Below are positions 27,636 through 38,500 of a stretch of DNA of 64,000 nt, one piece after another. Under the pieces are notes generated by a model. The model saw nothing but the letters and a program-made list of their open reading frames with translations, made no database searches and had not been told where the DNA came from. The stretch comes from Spirosoma telluris (GTDB lineage: Bacteria > Bacteroidota > Bacteroidia > Cytophagales > Spirosomataceae). Each line of letters starts with the position of its first letter. Position 1 is the first letter of the stretch. The translations under genes and the position numbers were made by a program. Location: NCBI GenBank assembly GCA_003259005.1, contig QLII01000002.1, positions 62,001-126,000 on the forward strand, read 5' to 3'.

Positions 27636-29056
27636 ATGACACGATTTACGTTTATATTGGCACTGTGCCTGTGGTTGAGCTTATCCGCCTGTCAGGACGA
27701 TTTCCTGGCGCTCACGCCCATTTCCTCGGCTAACGTCGATAATTTTTACAAGACACCGGCCGATTTCCAAACGGCAATTACGGGTGCTTATTCAACCCTA
27801 CAGACGTCAGGCATGTACGGAAACTGGTATCTCTATACCGATGAACGGTCCGATAACACCGAGCAGGAAGATTATGCCGGCGGCTCACAGACCTACGGGG
27901 ATTTCGATACGTTTACGCTGCTTCCCTCCAACAGCTTTATTGTTGATACCTGGAATACCCATTACCGGTTAATAAATCAGTGCAATACACTTCTGGCCCG
28001 GATCAATACCGTTAGCTTTTCCGATGTGGGTCAGAAAAATCAATTGATTGGTGAAGCGGAGTTTTTACGGGGTTAGCCTATTTTAACCTAGTGCAGGTAT
28101 TCGGCGATGTGCCGTTGGTAACGAGCATACTAAGTGCGACGGATGCGTATCAAGTGGATCGAACGCCTACCAAGGAAGTATACACACAGATTGTAAACGA
28201 CTTGACGGATGCAGGTACAAAGCTACCGGTAAGCTACACGGGCAATGCGATTGGCCGGGCGACTAAAGGAGCGGCAGGCTCACTGCTGGGGAAAGTGTAC
28301 CTGACGCAAAAACAGTATGCATTGGCCGCTCAGGTGCTCAAAACCGTCATCGATGCGGGGACTTACAGCTTGCTGCCTACCTATGCGGATGTATTCCGCG
28401 ATGCGAATGCGCAAAACAGAGAATCCATTTTCGAAGTCGCCTATAAAGCCAATAGCCAGGGAGAAGGAAGTTCCTATGCCACGACGTTTTCACCCCGGCG
28501 GGGAGCCGTTGCGTTGACCGGGCAGGGGAGTGGTGGAGGGTATAACCGACCGACCAAAAACATACTTGTGGCGTATGAGCCAGGCGATTTGCGCAAGTCC
28601 GTTTCCCTGAGCGAAACCTGGACAGACGGGCAGCAGCTCTATACGGACCCCTACGTCCGAAAACAATACATTACTCCCCTGTCTACTGTGAATGATGGCG
28701 ATGGCAACTGGATTGTGTTGCGCTACGCCGATGTTTTGCTCATGTATGCCGAGGCTCTTATAGAGCAAAATCAAACCACCCTGGCGTTGCCCTATCTCAA
28801 CCAGGTTCGTAAACGAGCGGGTTTGGCGGATCGCATAGATCTATCCCAATCGGATGCCCGACTGGCTATTGAGCAGGAAAGGCGGATCGAACTAGCCTTT
28901 GAAGGGCACCGCTGGTTCGATCTGCTACGCACGGGCCGCGCCCTGACCCTCATGCGGGCTACGGGCAAGACCCTTTCTGAGCGGGATTTGCTTTTCCCTA
29001 TTCCTCAGCAACAAATCGATATTAACCCCCTCCTAAAACAAAACCCGGGTTATTAA
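27636..29056 (+). CDS. SusD/RagB-type glycan-binding lipoprotein (one frameshift)
   Basis: Surface lipoprotein that caps the SusC pore. The lipobox is LSAC with Asp residues at +3/+4 (CQDD), typical of surface export in Bacteroidota. The SusD N-terminal pattern (ITGAYSTLQTSGMYGNWYLY) and C-terminal RagB domain (YADVLLMYAEALIEQNQ, LNQVRKRAGL, AIEQERRIELAFEGHRWFDLLR) are clear. One G is missing from the G4 run at 28069-28072. The repair gives EAEFLRGLAYFNLVQVFGDV and 473 aa. The start is ATG 27636, 14 bases after the SusC stop. Confidence 0.95.
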
Positions 29057-29067
29057 TTCCAACATCG

Positions 29068-30791
29068 ATGTATCATAGCCAAGTAAAGAGGTTTAGCCTA
29101 TTAGTGGATTATTGGCCATGGCCGTATTGGGGCGCACTTCTGAGATGGAGTGCCCCAATACGTTTCAACGCGTGCAAAATTAAAGGTTGCTATATTTCCC
29201 CGCAGTGCTGTGTTGCCTGGCTGTTGTGTGCTGTGCCCATTACGGGTTTAGCCCAACCCAGCGGTAGAGGTTTGGCTCAAGCCAACGTATATTCTGTGCT
29301 TGACTTTGAAACACCCCGTAATCAATACGTCAATGCGGAACCCTACATCCAGCGAGCGATCGACAGTTGTGCCGCAGGTGGAGGTGGGGTGGTTTTCTTT
29401 CCGGCGGGTGACTACTATTCTGCTACTATCCGATTGCGCAGTCATGTTGAGCTACATTTTAGTCGCGGGGCGACCCTGCACGCCATTCCCGATGCGACCT
29501 TATACCGCAACGATAAAACAGGGCTTGAGCATTCCGGCGAAGCCGTGACACCCGTCCTGATCCTGGCCCGGAACGTGAGCCACATTGCCATCACGGGGCT
29601 TGGTCGCATTATGGGCGCTCCAGCGTTCGGCATGCAGACGGTAACCGACCAGGATACGTACCCCGGCTGGAATGAAACAGCCCGGCGGGCTGGAGTTGCT
29701 ATGGAAAAGCCGGTGGTTCAGCCCCCAAAGTTTCTCTGGTTTACCTCACTGGTTGCCAGGACGTGGTCCTGACAGATGTGTCCATTCTGGATTCGCCGAA
29801 CTGGAGTTGCCACCTGCAATGGTGCCGCCAGGTGCGGGTTCGATCACTAATCATTACATCAAGTCTGGAAAAGGGGGTTAATTCCGATGGCCTTGATATT
29901 GACGGGTGTAGCGATGTCATCGTTTCCGACTGTATTATCCGTACCGGCGACGATGCGATTTGTCTGAAGTCTACCCGACAGGCAGGCCGTTCAGAGCCCT
30001 GCCGGGATATCATCGTGACCAACTGTCTTCTTAGCTCGTCATCCTGCGCTTTTAAAATTGGCACGGAAACTCACGCTGACTTTACGCGTATTCGGGTGTC
30101 CAACTGCATCATTAAAGAGTCGAACCGCGGGCTGGGCATTATTGTCCGGGATGGTAGTCTAGTCAGTGATGTTCACTTTGATAACATCCTGATCGATTGC
30201 CAGCGGAAACCATTTTTCTGGTGGGGTAATGGGGAAGCCTTCCATTTTGTGGTGATCAAACGCAGTACCGATTCAAAAATTGGTCGCATTGAGCGGCTTC
30301 GTTTGCACAATATTGTGGCTACATCGGAAGGCACCTCCCTAATCCAAGGGTATGACGCGCAATCAGTCGCCGATATCGACCTTTCAGCTATTCGCATGAC
30401 GATGAATCCGGAAAGTCAGCCGGACCGACGAATGACCCACGCCGTCACGATTGGGCAGGCGACGAATGTTCGGATAAAGGATTGTAACGTCAGCTGGAAT
30501 GCTGCTTTTCGCAAGGATCACCATCGTCATGCTTTATCGGTAAGCAATGTAGATAAAGCGCAAATTAGCGGTTTTACGTGTGATCCAGCCACGCAAAGTC
30601 AAACGATACATTTACAAAACATCACCGATGGCTCAATTATGGTACCTCCTTTCGTAACTGATCTAACGAAGTACCTACTCATCACGGGGAATCAGACGAA
30701 CCGAGTGGTTATTGAAACAACACGTCATACCCCTCAGAAAGTGAGGCTACTAATTCCATACGCTTTAGAAGGACGCGTCCTTGTCCATTAA
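29068..30791 (+). CDS. GH28-family glycoside hydrolase, polygalacturonase-like (one frameshift)
   Basis: Right-handed parallel beta-helix pectinase. After a signal-like segment (AWLLCAVPITGLAQ) it shows IQRAIDSCAAGGGGVVFFPA and the GH28 catalytic set: NSDGLDI, TGDDAIC, with a GTETHAD segment and RGLGIIVRDG further on. The frame breaks in the C5 run at 29722-29726. One C restores VVQPPKVSLVYLTGCQDVV. The start is uncertain: the only ATG in frame (29068) lies upstream of a hairpin and gives an odd N-terminus with Trp and Cys clusters, and no ATG lies between the hairpin and the signal peptide. Substrate is probably a galacturonan. Confidence 0.85.
29124..29161 (+). terminator. Hairpin between susD and GH28
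   Basis: GTATTGGGGCGCACT (29124-29138) pairs with AGTGCCCCAATAC (29149-29161) with a two-base bulge and a 10-base loop. It lies after the SusD stop and inside the 5' end of the GH28 open frame. It may mark a partial terminator or processing site, and suggests the true GH28 start is downstream. Confidence 0.4.
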
Positions 30792-30809
30792 CGTTTACTA
30801 AACTAGCGC

Positions 30810-31789
30810 ATGCAACTTATTCTTTTGTGGCTTATAAGCGGTCTAAGCTTCCTAGAAGTTCCCACGCCAACTAGGAACCGACTTTCCGCTTTATCGTCTC
30901 CGATCCTATTTCGGGGCGATGAACGCACGGCCTATCGCGACCCGGCCATGTTGTATCACCAGGATAGCCTGTACGTCTTTTTTACCTTAGTACGGGTCGA
31001 AGACGATAACCGGGTGTATTCGTACACGGCCATGAGTCAGTCAAAAGACCTGCAGCACTGGTCACCAGTCCGAATTTTAACACCCCGCGATCAGCGGCTT
31101 GACTTCAGTAGCCCTGGGAACCTAGTTCGGCAGGGTGATGAATGGGTGATTTGCCTGCAAACTTACCCTCGCCCCGACTATACCGCAGATCAGATGCCTC
31201 GGTTCGGGACGGGTGAGGCCCGTCTGTTTACCATGCGCAGCCGGGATTTACACCACTGGTCGGCACCAGTATTGCTCCAGGTCAAAGGCCCAGAGGTGGA
31301 TGAAAAAGCGATGGGACGCATGATTGACCCGTACCTACTCGAAGACAAAGATGAGCCCGGAAAATGGTGGTGCTTTTATAAACAGAATGGAGTCAGTATG
31401 TCTTCATCGTCCGATCTGGTCACCTGGCAATACGTCCGACATACGGAATCGGGTGAGAATGTCTGCGTGTTGGTCGAGGGTGGGGATTACATTCTGATTC
31501 ACTCGCCTAAAAATGGAATAGCCATTAAGCGGTCAACGGATTTGCAAAACTGGCGGGATTGGGGGAATTGATTACGTTAGGACAGGCAGAATGGCCTTGG
31601 GCCAAAGGTCGAATAACGGCTGGTACCGTACTGAACCTAAAATCAAACCCCGCCTTTGGTAAATACGTGATGTTATTTCATGGGTCCGGTCCACTGACCG
31701 AGGAAGCGGGTGATTTTGATAAAAATGCCTCCATTGGTATTGCCTGGAGTGATGACTTACTGCATTGGCAATGGCCGGGCCAGAAATAA
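30810..31789 (+). CDS. Secreted GH43-like beta-propeller glycosidase (one frameshift)
   Basis: A 326-aa secreted protein. After a signal peptide (LILLWLISGLSFLEV) it has repeated propeller-blade motifs of the GH43/GH32 type: TAYRDPAMLYHQDSLYVFFT, SKDLQHWSP, SRDLHHWSAP, SSDLVTWQYV, STDLQNWRDW, DDLLHWQW. The RDP near residue 45 fits the catalytic base region and GRMIDPYLLEDKD the second acidic site. One G is missing in the G5 run at 31561-31565; the repair reads WRDWGELITLGQAEWPWAKG. It follows the GH28 gene closely, so it likely trims side chains or products in the same pathway. Confidence 0.75.
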
Positions 31790-32281
31790 TATGTTTTCTT
31801 GTTTAGGCTGTCATCACGAATTTAAAACGAAATGGGCTAGTTCAATTAGATAGTCATTAAAACTGTTTATTCGGTTTTTGTAAGAATAAACAGTTTTAAT
31901 GGTTGATCCAATAGTGCATTAAACGCTATTCAACTTGCTAATGGATAGGTATTTACGCTTTATGTAAGACCAATTTACTGAATGCAACTTAATATAACCC
32001 GTCCGGAAATGAATCAAGAATTTAAGCAAACGATTTTTAAAATGAGAATGGGTTTAGTGGGGTGGGATCAGGCTTGTTGACAGTTAAGCCCAGCCACTAT
32101 TACTAGACTTTATTCAGATCGAATGAGATACTTTCCTAAATCGAAACATCGTAAGTGTTTTATTTCCCAGACTGGTGAAAAAATCGCATACACCCGATTG
32201 TCTTCCCGCCCAAATAGGTTGAGGAAGACATATTGAAGCCCTACGTATGATCGCCAAAGGACTTATTGGACTCCAGATTTC
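31790..32281. other. Convergent intergenic region
   Basis: The space between the two oppositely directed glycan loci. It holds the strong inverted repeat at 31856-31900. Nothing else recognisable was found; the sequence is AT-rich and has no open frame of note. Confidence 0.5.
31856..31900. terminator. 17-bp perfect inverted repeat, likely bidirectional terminator
   Basis: ATTAAAACTGTTTATTC (31856-31872), an 11-base loop, and its exact reverse complement (31884-31900). A- and T-rich ends lie on both sides, so the hairpin could end transcription from the GH43-like gene on the left and from the epimerase operon on the right. Confidence 0.7.
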
Positions 32282-33501
32282 TCAGTAACCTGACTGTGTA
32301 GCCTGATGGGATGTTGCACTACCTGGCTGATCAGGTATTCGGAACTTTTTCAATGTTTCCCAGCATTGATACAGGCCGCGTGGTATGTGGAAACAGCCTT
32401 TCCATTTCCCCCCTTTAAGGGCAAAAGCACCTCACCCTGACGAGTCAAGTACCCGTACCATTCGCCGTGAACCGGGTCCGGGAAATGCGCCCAGGTATAG
32501 GCATGTACGCGTTCAAACCAGGTCCAGCAGGCCTGATTCCCCGTTTTCTGATAGCCTTTTAGCAATGTAACGAGCGTTTCAACATGCACCCACCACAGCT
32601 TCTGATCCCATTCCAATTGCTGGGGCGGATGTCCCTGACTATCCATCAAATAAAAGAGACCACCGTGTTGTATATCCCACGCATAATCCAGTGTGTCGAG
32701 CGTAATGCGAACGGCCTTATCGAGCAGGGCCTGGTCGTTTCGTCGGGTGGCCAGGTCCATGATGAACCACATGGCTTCAATGGCGTGACCGGGGTTGAGC
32801 AAACGGCCTTCGAAGCTGTCTGAAAACTGGCCATCGGGCGTAACGTTTTCTCGAATTAAACCTAAGTCTGGATCGTAGAAAACATCCATCACTTCATAAA
32901 TGCATTCGTCAATGGTCTGGTCGACCAGCTGACGATCAAGCAGGTGTTCGATTTCCAGCGAGAGGTTGCACAGAATCATGGGCAGCGCAAAATTCTTAAG
33001 CGGACGCGTGCCCACAATCGCTTTATTCCATACCCCCTTTGGGTTGTCACGCCGACGGAGAATCTGCTCAAACGTCGATTTGGCAATCTGTGCCTGTTCG
33101 TCGTCGCCTGTAGCTATGGATAACTGCCCGAACGCCATCGTCGCGAAACAATCCGAAAAAATATTGTAGGGCTGCACGAGTGGCCGACCGTCGCGGGTCA
33201 GTGAAAAATACCAGCTTCCGTCGTCGGCGCGCCCGTATTTTTTTAGAAAATCGGCTCCATGCTGAGCCGTCTTCAGCCAGTCATTACGTTGCTCAACCTT
33301 GTTGTACAGCATCGAGAAGGTCCAGACCTGCCGCGCCTGAAGCCAGATGAATTTATCAGTGTCGTAAACGTTGCCCTGCTGGTCGAGACAAGTGAAAAAT
33401 CCGCCGTCCTGCTGATCGATAGAATGGGTCTGCCAGAATGGAATGACATCATTCAGCAACGCGTCACGGTAAAGTTGCGTGTAAGTTTGGGTTACAATCA
33501 T
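32282..33501 (-). CDS. N-acylglucosamine 2-epimerase (one frameshift near the C-terminus)
   Basis: AGE/renin-binding-protein family, alpha6/alpha6 barrel; interconverts N-acetylmannosamine and N-acetylglucosamine. Typical segments: GGFFTCLDQQGNVYDTDKFIWLQARQ, RLLNPGHAIEAMWF with the conserved His, EWDQKLWWVHVETL. One G is missing from the G6 run at 32408-32413. Uncorrected, the protein ends in a spurious tail at 32350. Corrected, it reads LKGGKWKGCFHIPRGLYQCW, the family signature, and stops at 32282 (406 aa). In this operon it would take the ManNAc released by the lyase to GlcNAc, as NanE-type epimerases do in Bacteroides. Confidence 0.92.
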
Positions 33502-33513
33502 GTCAAAGAATCG

Positions 33514-34707
33514 TTACTTAATCAGCCAGTCGTAGCGAAAGCGAGCGTAGGTGATTTTGGTGTATTTGTCTTTTTCGTAGAGCACGCCAATGGTGGAGTC
33601 CTGCTGAATGACCAGATCTGAGTAGGCGGACGAGCCCGCGTAAATAGATTTCCCCGCCGACCAGCTTTTGCCCTCATCTTTGCTTACCCGAATTGTTAAA
33701 TTCGTGCGACTGGTCTGACTATTGGCATTCGAAAATAGAAGTACGTTCTGGCCGCTACGTGGCTGATAATCGATCATACTTCCCTGGCAAACCGGGTCAG
33801 GTAAATCGTTGGCGACAATCACCGGCTCCCAGCTTTCGCCCCCGTTCACAGATGCTGCCAGCAACCTGTTTTTGACATCGCCCGACTGGTTGCGGGCATT
33901 CAGCAACAGACTCCCACTGGCCGTTTCAGCAGCTGTACTTTCGTTACCACCGGGATAGGGAATGGTCGGCGAGAGTTTCCAGGTTTTACCATGATCATCC
34001 GAATAAAATCCGTGCGCCCGGTAATCGCGAAACTGCGGTTGTGGCTGACCTTCGGAGTGATTGGCCGCAACAAAAATTCGTCCTTTGTACCGACCTTTGT
34101 GCAGTTGCAGCGCGTGGCCGGGCGTGTTGGCATACGAGCGCCAGTCCTCCGAAAAAGAATACTTCGGGTTCATGTCCGGTTTGTTGGGCCGGGATACCTG
34201 GGTCGTAATGTTTATAGGTTCCGACCAGCTCTGCCCGCCGTCTGCACTGGTTTTATACCAAACCTCCCGAACGGCCAATCCTTTTCGAACATCAGCTTCC
34301 GAAGCAGTGCCTGTATTATACAATAAAAAAAGTCTGCCCGCCGGAAAGCGAGGGTCAGTCAAGTCGAACACGGGCGCAGCATTACCGGCTTGCATCGTGC
34401 CAAAATCAACAACCGTTTGAATGGGGCTCCATGATTGCCCGTTGTCTTTACTAGCACGTAGTACGATATCGACATCACCAAAATCCCCGCAATCGGTTCG
34501 GCGCCCTTCGGCAAACGCCAGCAGCGTTCCATTCGGCGCTTTTACAATAGCCGGTATCCGGTAGCAGAGGTAGCCCCCATCGCCATTTTGAAAGACCGTC
34601 GTTTCCTGAACGGCCTGATTTACCGAATCAGTAGCCAAAGCGCCCTGTTCCAATACGTTGGGCTGGCAAGTTGTAAGGCCAACTGCCAAAATAAATGAAT
34701 ACAACAT
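33514..34707 (-). CDS. Exo-alpha-sialidase lipoprotein
   Basis: Neuraminidase that removes terminal sialic acid outside the cell. It has the RIP-type site (YRIPAIVKAPNGTLLAFAEGR, with the first catalytic Arg) and five Asp boxes (SKDNGQSW, SADGGQSW, SDDHGKTW, SVNGGESW, SKDEGKSW). A Tyr/Glu pair region appears in NESTAAETASGSLLLNAR. ATG 34707 gives a lipoprotein start (MLYSFILAVGLTTCQPN); the longer open frame to 34821 overlaps gntR and is unlikely. Seven bases separate it from gntR. Confidence 0.93.
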   Translation of the reverse strand: MLYSFILAVGLTTCQPNVLEQGALATDSVNQAVQETTVFQNGDGGYLCYRIPAIVKAPNGTLLAFAEGRRTDCGDFGDVDIVLRASKDNGQSWSPIQTVVDFGTMQAGNAAPVFDLTDPRFPAGRLFLLYNTGTASEADVRKGLAVREVWYKTSADGGQSWSEPINITTQVSRPNKPDMNPKYSFSEDWRSYANTPGHALQLHKGRYKGRIFVAANHSEGQPQPQFRDYRAHGFYSDDHGKTWKLSPTIPYPGGNESTAAETASGSLLLNARNQSGDVKNRLLAASVNGGESWEPVIVANDLPDPVCQGSMIDYQPRSGQNVLLFSNANSQTSRTNLTIRVSKDEGKSWSAGKSIYAGSSAYSDLVIQQDSTIGVLYEKDKYTKITYARFRYDWLIK

Positions 34708-34714
34708 AACTGCG

Positions 34715-35419
34715 TCAGAATAACCGTTGAAAATGATTCTCGAAGTGGTTACGCATCGCATTTCGAAGGGCTTCGGGCGTGCCATGCTGGATAACGTCGA
34801 CAATGCCCCGGTGCGAGACAAACTTTTTCTGTTGTACCTGCTTTTTAAGGATACCGCTTTCGTGCACGTACTTGAAAATGGGAAGCAGCATCCGCTGAAA
34901 CCGCCGTAGCGTTTCGTTGCCGGTAATGTCGTACAACTTACCGTGGAAGCGGATTTCCTGCTCCGAGTCGAAAATCATGTCTTCGGTATTGTTGGGTTCA
35001 TTAGCGACAATGGCGTAGAGTTCGTCGATGTCATTCTGGGTCACCCGCTCAAAAATCAGATCGCCCATCCCGATCTCCATGACCATGCGTAACTCGAAAA
35101 TATCGCGCAGGGTCGCGTTGTCCAGAATGCCTGGATACAGTGTTTTTTCAATTAGCGACAGCAGATCCGGATTGGTGATCACCGTTCCGCGCTTTTTCTT
35201 GGTATCGAGCATTCCCCGCATCCGCAACCGTAATAAAGCTTCGCGCAGCACCGTCCGGCTGACACCCAATTGGGCCGCTAATTCGATCTCCTTTGGAATC
35301 ACATCCCCCACTTTAAACTGCTTGTCGTTGAAAAATTCGAGTAGGTCGGTCTCCACTTTGTCGACCAGTGTCGCATTCTCATTCAACTTAAAATCATTCT
35401 GGCTATGTACGTACTCCAT
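34715..35419 (-). CDS. GntR-family (FadR-type) regulator of the sialic acid locus
   Basis: A 234-aa regulator. The winged helix is at the N-terminus (KEIELAAQLGVSRTVLREALLRLRMRGML) and an FCD-type all-helical ligand domain follows (TLRDIFELRMVMEIGMGDLI, EIRFHGKLYDITGNETLRR, HRGIVDVIQHGTPEALRNAM with metal-site-like His residues). By position it is the functional counterpart of NanR. First gene of the leftward operon with the sialidase and epimerase, and divergent from susC. A TTATGTAT repeat lies four bases upstream of its start codon, so it probably represses itself. Confidence 0.92.
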   Translation of the reverse strand: MEYVHSQNDFKLNENATLVDKVETDLLEFFNDKQFKVGDVIPKEIELAAQLGVSRTVLREALLRLRMRGMLDTKKKRGTVITNPDLLSLIEKTLYPGILDNATLRDIFELRMVMEIGMGDLIFERVTQNDIDELYAIVANEPNNTEDMIFDSEQEIRFHGKLYDITGNETLRRFQRMLLPIFKYVHESGILKKQVQQKKFVSHRGIVDVIQHGTPEALRNAMRNHFENHFQRLF

Positions 35420-35422
35420 GTA

Positions 35423-35437
35423 TTATGTATAATATAA
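35423..35437. promoter_or_regulatory. Operator-like repeat 1 (gntR leader)
   Basis: TTATGTATAATATAA, one mismatch from the copy at 35518-35532. It sits four bases before the gntR start codon, where a bound protein could block its own expression. Confidence 0.6.
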
Positions 35438-35454
35438 AAAGTCAGTTGCTTCGA

Positions 35455-35469
35455 TTATGTATGACAATA
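35455..35469. promoter_or_regulatory. Operator-like repeat 2
   Basis: TTATGTATGACAATA, sharing the TTATGTAT core with the two flanking copies. Its start is 32 bases after copy 1 and 63 bases before copy 3, close to whole helical turns. Confidence 0.5.
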
Positions 35470-35509
35470 TTCGGGAAACTATGGGGTAAAAAAAAATATT
35501 TCCTTATTT

Positions 35510-35540
35510 TTTGACTTTTATGTATAACATAATACCTTTG
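35510..35540 (+). promoter_or_regulatory. Promoter of the sialic acid susC operon
   Basis: TTTG (35510-35513), 19 bases, TACCTTTG (35533-35540): an exact match to the Bacteroidota -33/-7 pattern TTTG / TAnnTTTG. The ATG of susC is 36 bases downstream at 35576. Operator copy 3 fills the spacer. Confidence 0.75.
35518..35532. promoter_or_regulatory. Operator-like repeat 3 between -33 and -7 boxes
   Basis: TTATGT-ATA-ACATAA, an inverted repeat with 6-bp arms. It ends one base before the -7 box and begins four bases after the -33 box, so a bound repressor would exclude RNA polymerase. The GntR-family protein encoded next door is the obvious candidate. Confidence 0.7.
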
Positions 35541-35575
35541 TCAAGTCATACTTATTCCTTAGCCTACTGAAAACT

Positions 35576-38500
35576 ATGTCACTACGTTCTATTTATCCTA
35601 ACAAATACAGGCGATATGTACTACATATTGTCTGTTGGTTGGTCGCCTTTAGTGCCTGGGCGCAACCGACTCCGCTCTCCGGCACGGTTCGAGATGCCCG
35701 CACCAACGAGACGCTGCCGGGCGTAAACATTACCATTAAAGGAACGACCCGCGGGACGGTAACCAATCAGGATGGTCAGTTCACGCTACCCGTTCGCAAA
35801 GGCGACATTATAGTGGTCTCGCTCATCAGCATGAGCACGCAGGAAGTCGTGATCGATAACCATACAGCCCTCGACATCAAGCTGGCTGAAAGTGCCAAAA
35901 GTCTGGACGAAGTGGTGGTCGTCGGCTACGGTCAGCAAAGCCGAAAAACGCTGACCGGGTCCGTGTCGACCATCGATCAGACGGTTTTCAAATCCGTTCC
36001 CCGAACCAACGTAGGCACCGCCCTGCAGGGAACAGCCCCAGGTTTGCGCGTGCAGCAAACAACGGGTCAGCCCGGCTCGACACCAACAATTGTTTTCCGG
36101 GGAGGCACTGACTTTAACGGTTCTGGTTCGCCACTAGTCGTGCTGGATGGCGTTATTGTTCCCTCTCTCTTTGGTATCAATATGGAAGATGTGGAGAGCA
36201 TTGACCTGCTCAAGGATGCGGCATCGGCGGCTATTTACGGAGCGAGGGCCTCGAACGGGGTCATTCTGGTGACGACCAAAAAGGGAAAGAAAGGCCGCAC
36301 GTCCGTGACCTATAGCTACAAACGAGCCAACAATTATATCCGGCGAAACCCACTCCAGTATATGAGTGCGGAAGACTACATCGTCTGGAACCGACGAGGC
36401 TTGGCTAGTCGATTTGCCGCAGCACAGGCTGATAACAACACCGCCGAAATGAACAACGCCCGAAACCAGTTAACGGGTGCCTGGGGCTGGGGCGTCAACT
36501 CGGGCTGGACTGCGCCCGATGGAAAATACTCGACCCAACTGGTGTCGAACAGCAACCGGAATCTGCTCACTGACCCACAGTATCATTTATTGCTCGATAA
36601 AAATCCGTTCAATGCCAGTCAGACAGACAGTTTGTTGTACCGCTCTATTTCGCAACGCCAACTGGAAGACCTGATTCTACAACAAGGCACGCTCAATGAG
36701 CATTACCTGAACGTATCGGGCGGTAACGATCAGGGTAATTTTTCGCTGGGAGTGGGCAGTATCAGCGACGTAGGCACCCTGATCGGTTCGTCACTGAGCC
36801 GGATGAACATGAATTTCAACGGTGGCTTAAACGTCGGCAAAAATTTGGTCGTGAACCTGAATATATCGGGCTACAGTGCAAAAACGACACCGTCGTACCT
36901 GTCTGCCGATGGCGGAGGGGGCGTTGGGGGCGGGATCGTTCAGCGGTTTACGGGCATTGCGCCCACCGTTCGATTAACGAATGACTTAACTGGCGCTGAG
37001 CTTCCCGGCGTTGATGGCAGTACGCTCGGTAACCCGACGTATTTCCGGGATAAATTTTACAACCAAACCCTCGAACAACGCTATTCAGGCGGCCTGAATC
37101 TGGAATATACTATCCTGCCGGGGTTGAAAGCACTGGCGTCGGCATCAGGGTTTTACCGATATACGACGAACGACAGTTTTACCAAAGCGTACATCAACGG
37201 AACCGGTGGTGCGTTGGTCAACACACGCAATGCTTCCTTCACCAACCAGCGGGCCAGTCAGTATACCTACAATGCGTTCCTTCAGTATACCAAAGATGTT
37301 GGCAAGCATACCGTATCGGCTTTAGCAGGCGGGGAGTTTTTTGAATCCCGGGTGTATGATTATGGGGCGACGGCCAACCTGGCCGCTACCGATTTTATTC
37401 CCTGGTTATCGGCCTCAACAGCCGCGGTAGGCGTGCCAACCTCTTCATTTTCAAGCTGGCAACGGCTGGCCTCGGTCATTGGGCGGTTTAATTACACCTT
37501 CGCCAATACGTACCTGCTGAACATAAATATGCGGTACGATGGCACCTCGAAGCTCATCACGAATCAGTATGGTTTCTTCCCCGGCGTTTCATTAGGCTGG
37601 AACATGCACTACGCCGATTTCTTCGCCAATTCGTTCCTCCGACGCTACGTGTCCACGCTCAAACCGCGGATCAGTTTTGGCGAAAATGGTAGCATCAACC
37701 CACTTAACAGCGCGGGTCAGCCGTTGATTGGCGATTACGCAACAATTCCGCAGTATGGCAGCGTTGGTACGTATAACGGACAGCCTGGTTTTGCGGCCGG
37801 TATTACGAACACCAACCTCAAATGGGAGCGGGCCAATACGCTCAATTTCGGTCTGGATGTTGGTCTGCTGAACAACCGCGTCACCGTGATTGCCGATTAC
37901 TTCATCCGCAACGTGTACGATAAGATTACGTCACTGACCATCCCGGCCTGGACTGGCTATAATGCATACGTAACCAACCTGGGTCAACTTCAGAACCGGG
38001 GCATTGAGCTGGAAATCAGAGCAAATGTGTTGAAGCCTTCGAGCGCCAACGGGGTATCCTGGACCGTCAGTGCCAACGTATTCCATGTGAAGAACTTTGC
38101 CAAAAAGCTTCCCAATAATGGCCTGGACCTGAATCGGCAGGGCGCTGTTCAGATTTTTGATCCCGGCCAGAACAAACTGGTGTGGGTAGGCGGTTTGCAG
38201 GAAGGCAAACGCGTCGGGCTGGATGAAATTTATGCGCCGATCTATGACGGTATCTATACATCGCAGGCCCAACTGGATGAGCGCGCCAACCTCTGGAACT
38301 CGTATCTGCCCTATACGAATAAGCGAATTAAATTGCTGGGCGATGCCCGCTGGCGGGATACCGACAAGAACGATACCCTGGATTACCGAGACAACGTCTA
38401 CGTCGGTCGCACGACGCCAACGATCCAGGGCGGGTTTTCGTCGAATCTATCTTGGAAGGGATTCAATCTGTACGGCCAATTCGATTACTCGCTGGGCTTT

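Noticed and set aside
36900..36960. Gly-rich stretch with G5 runs in the second susC as another possible break
   Set aside because: The frame stays open and the SusC barrel pattern continues on both sides, so these runs are correct.
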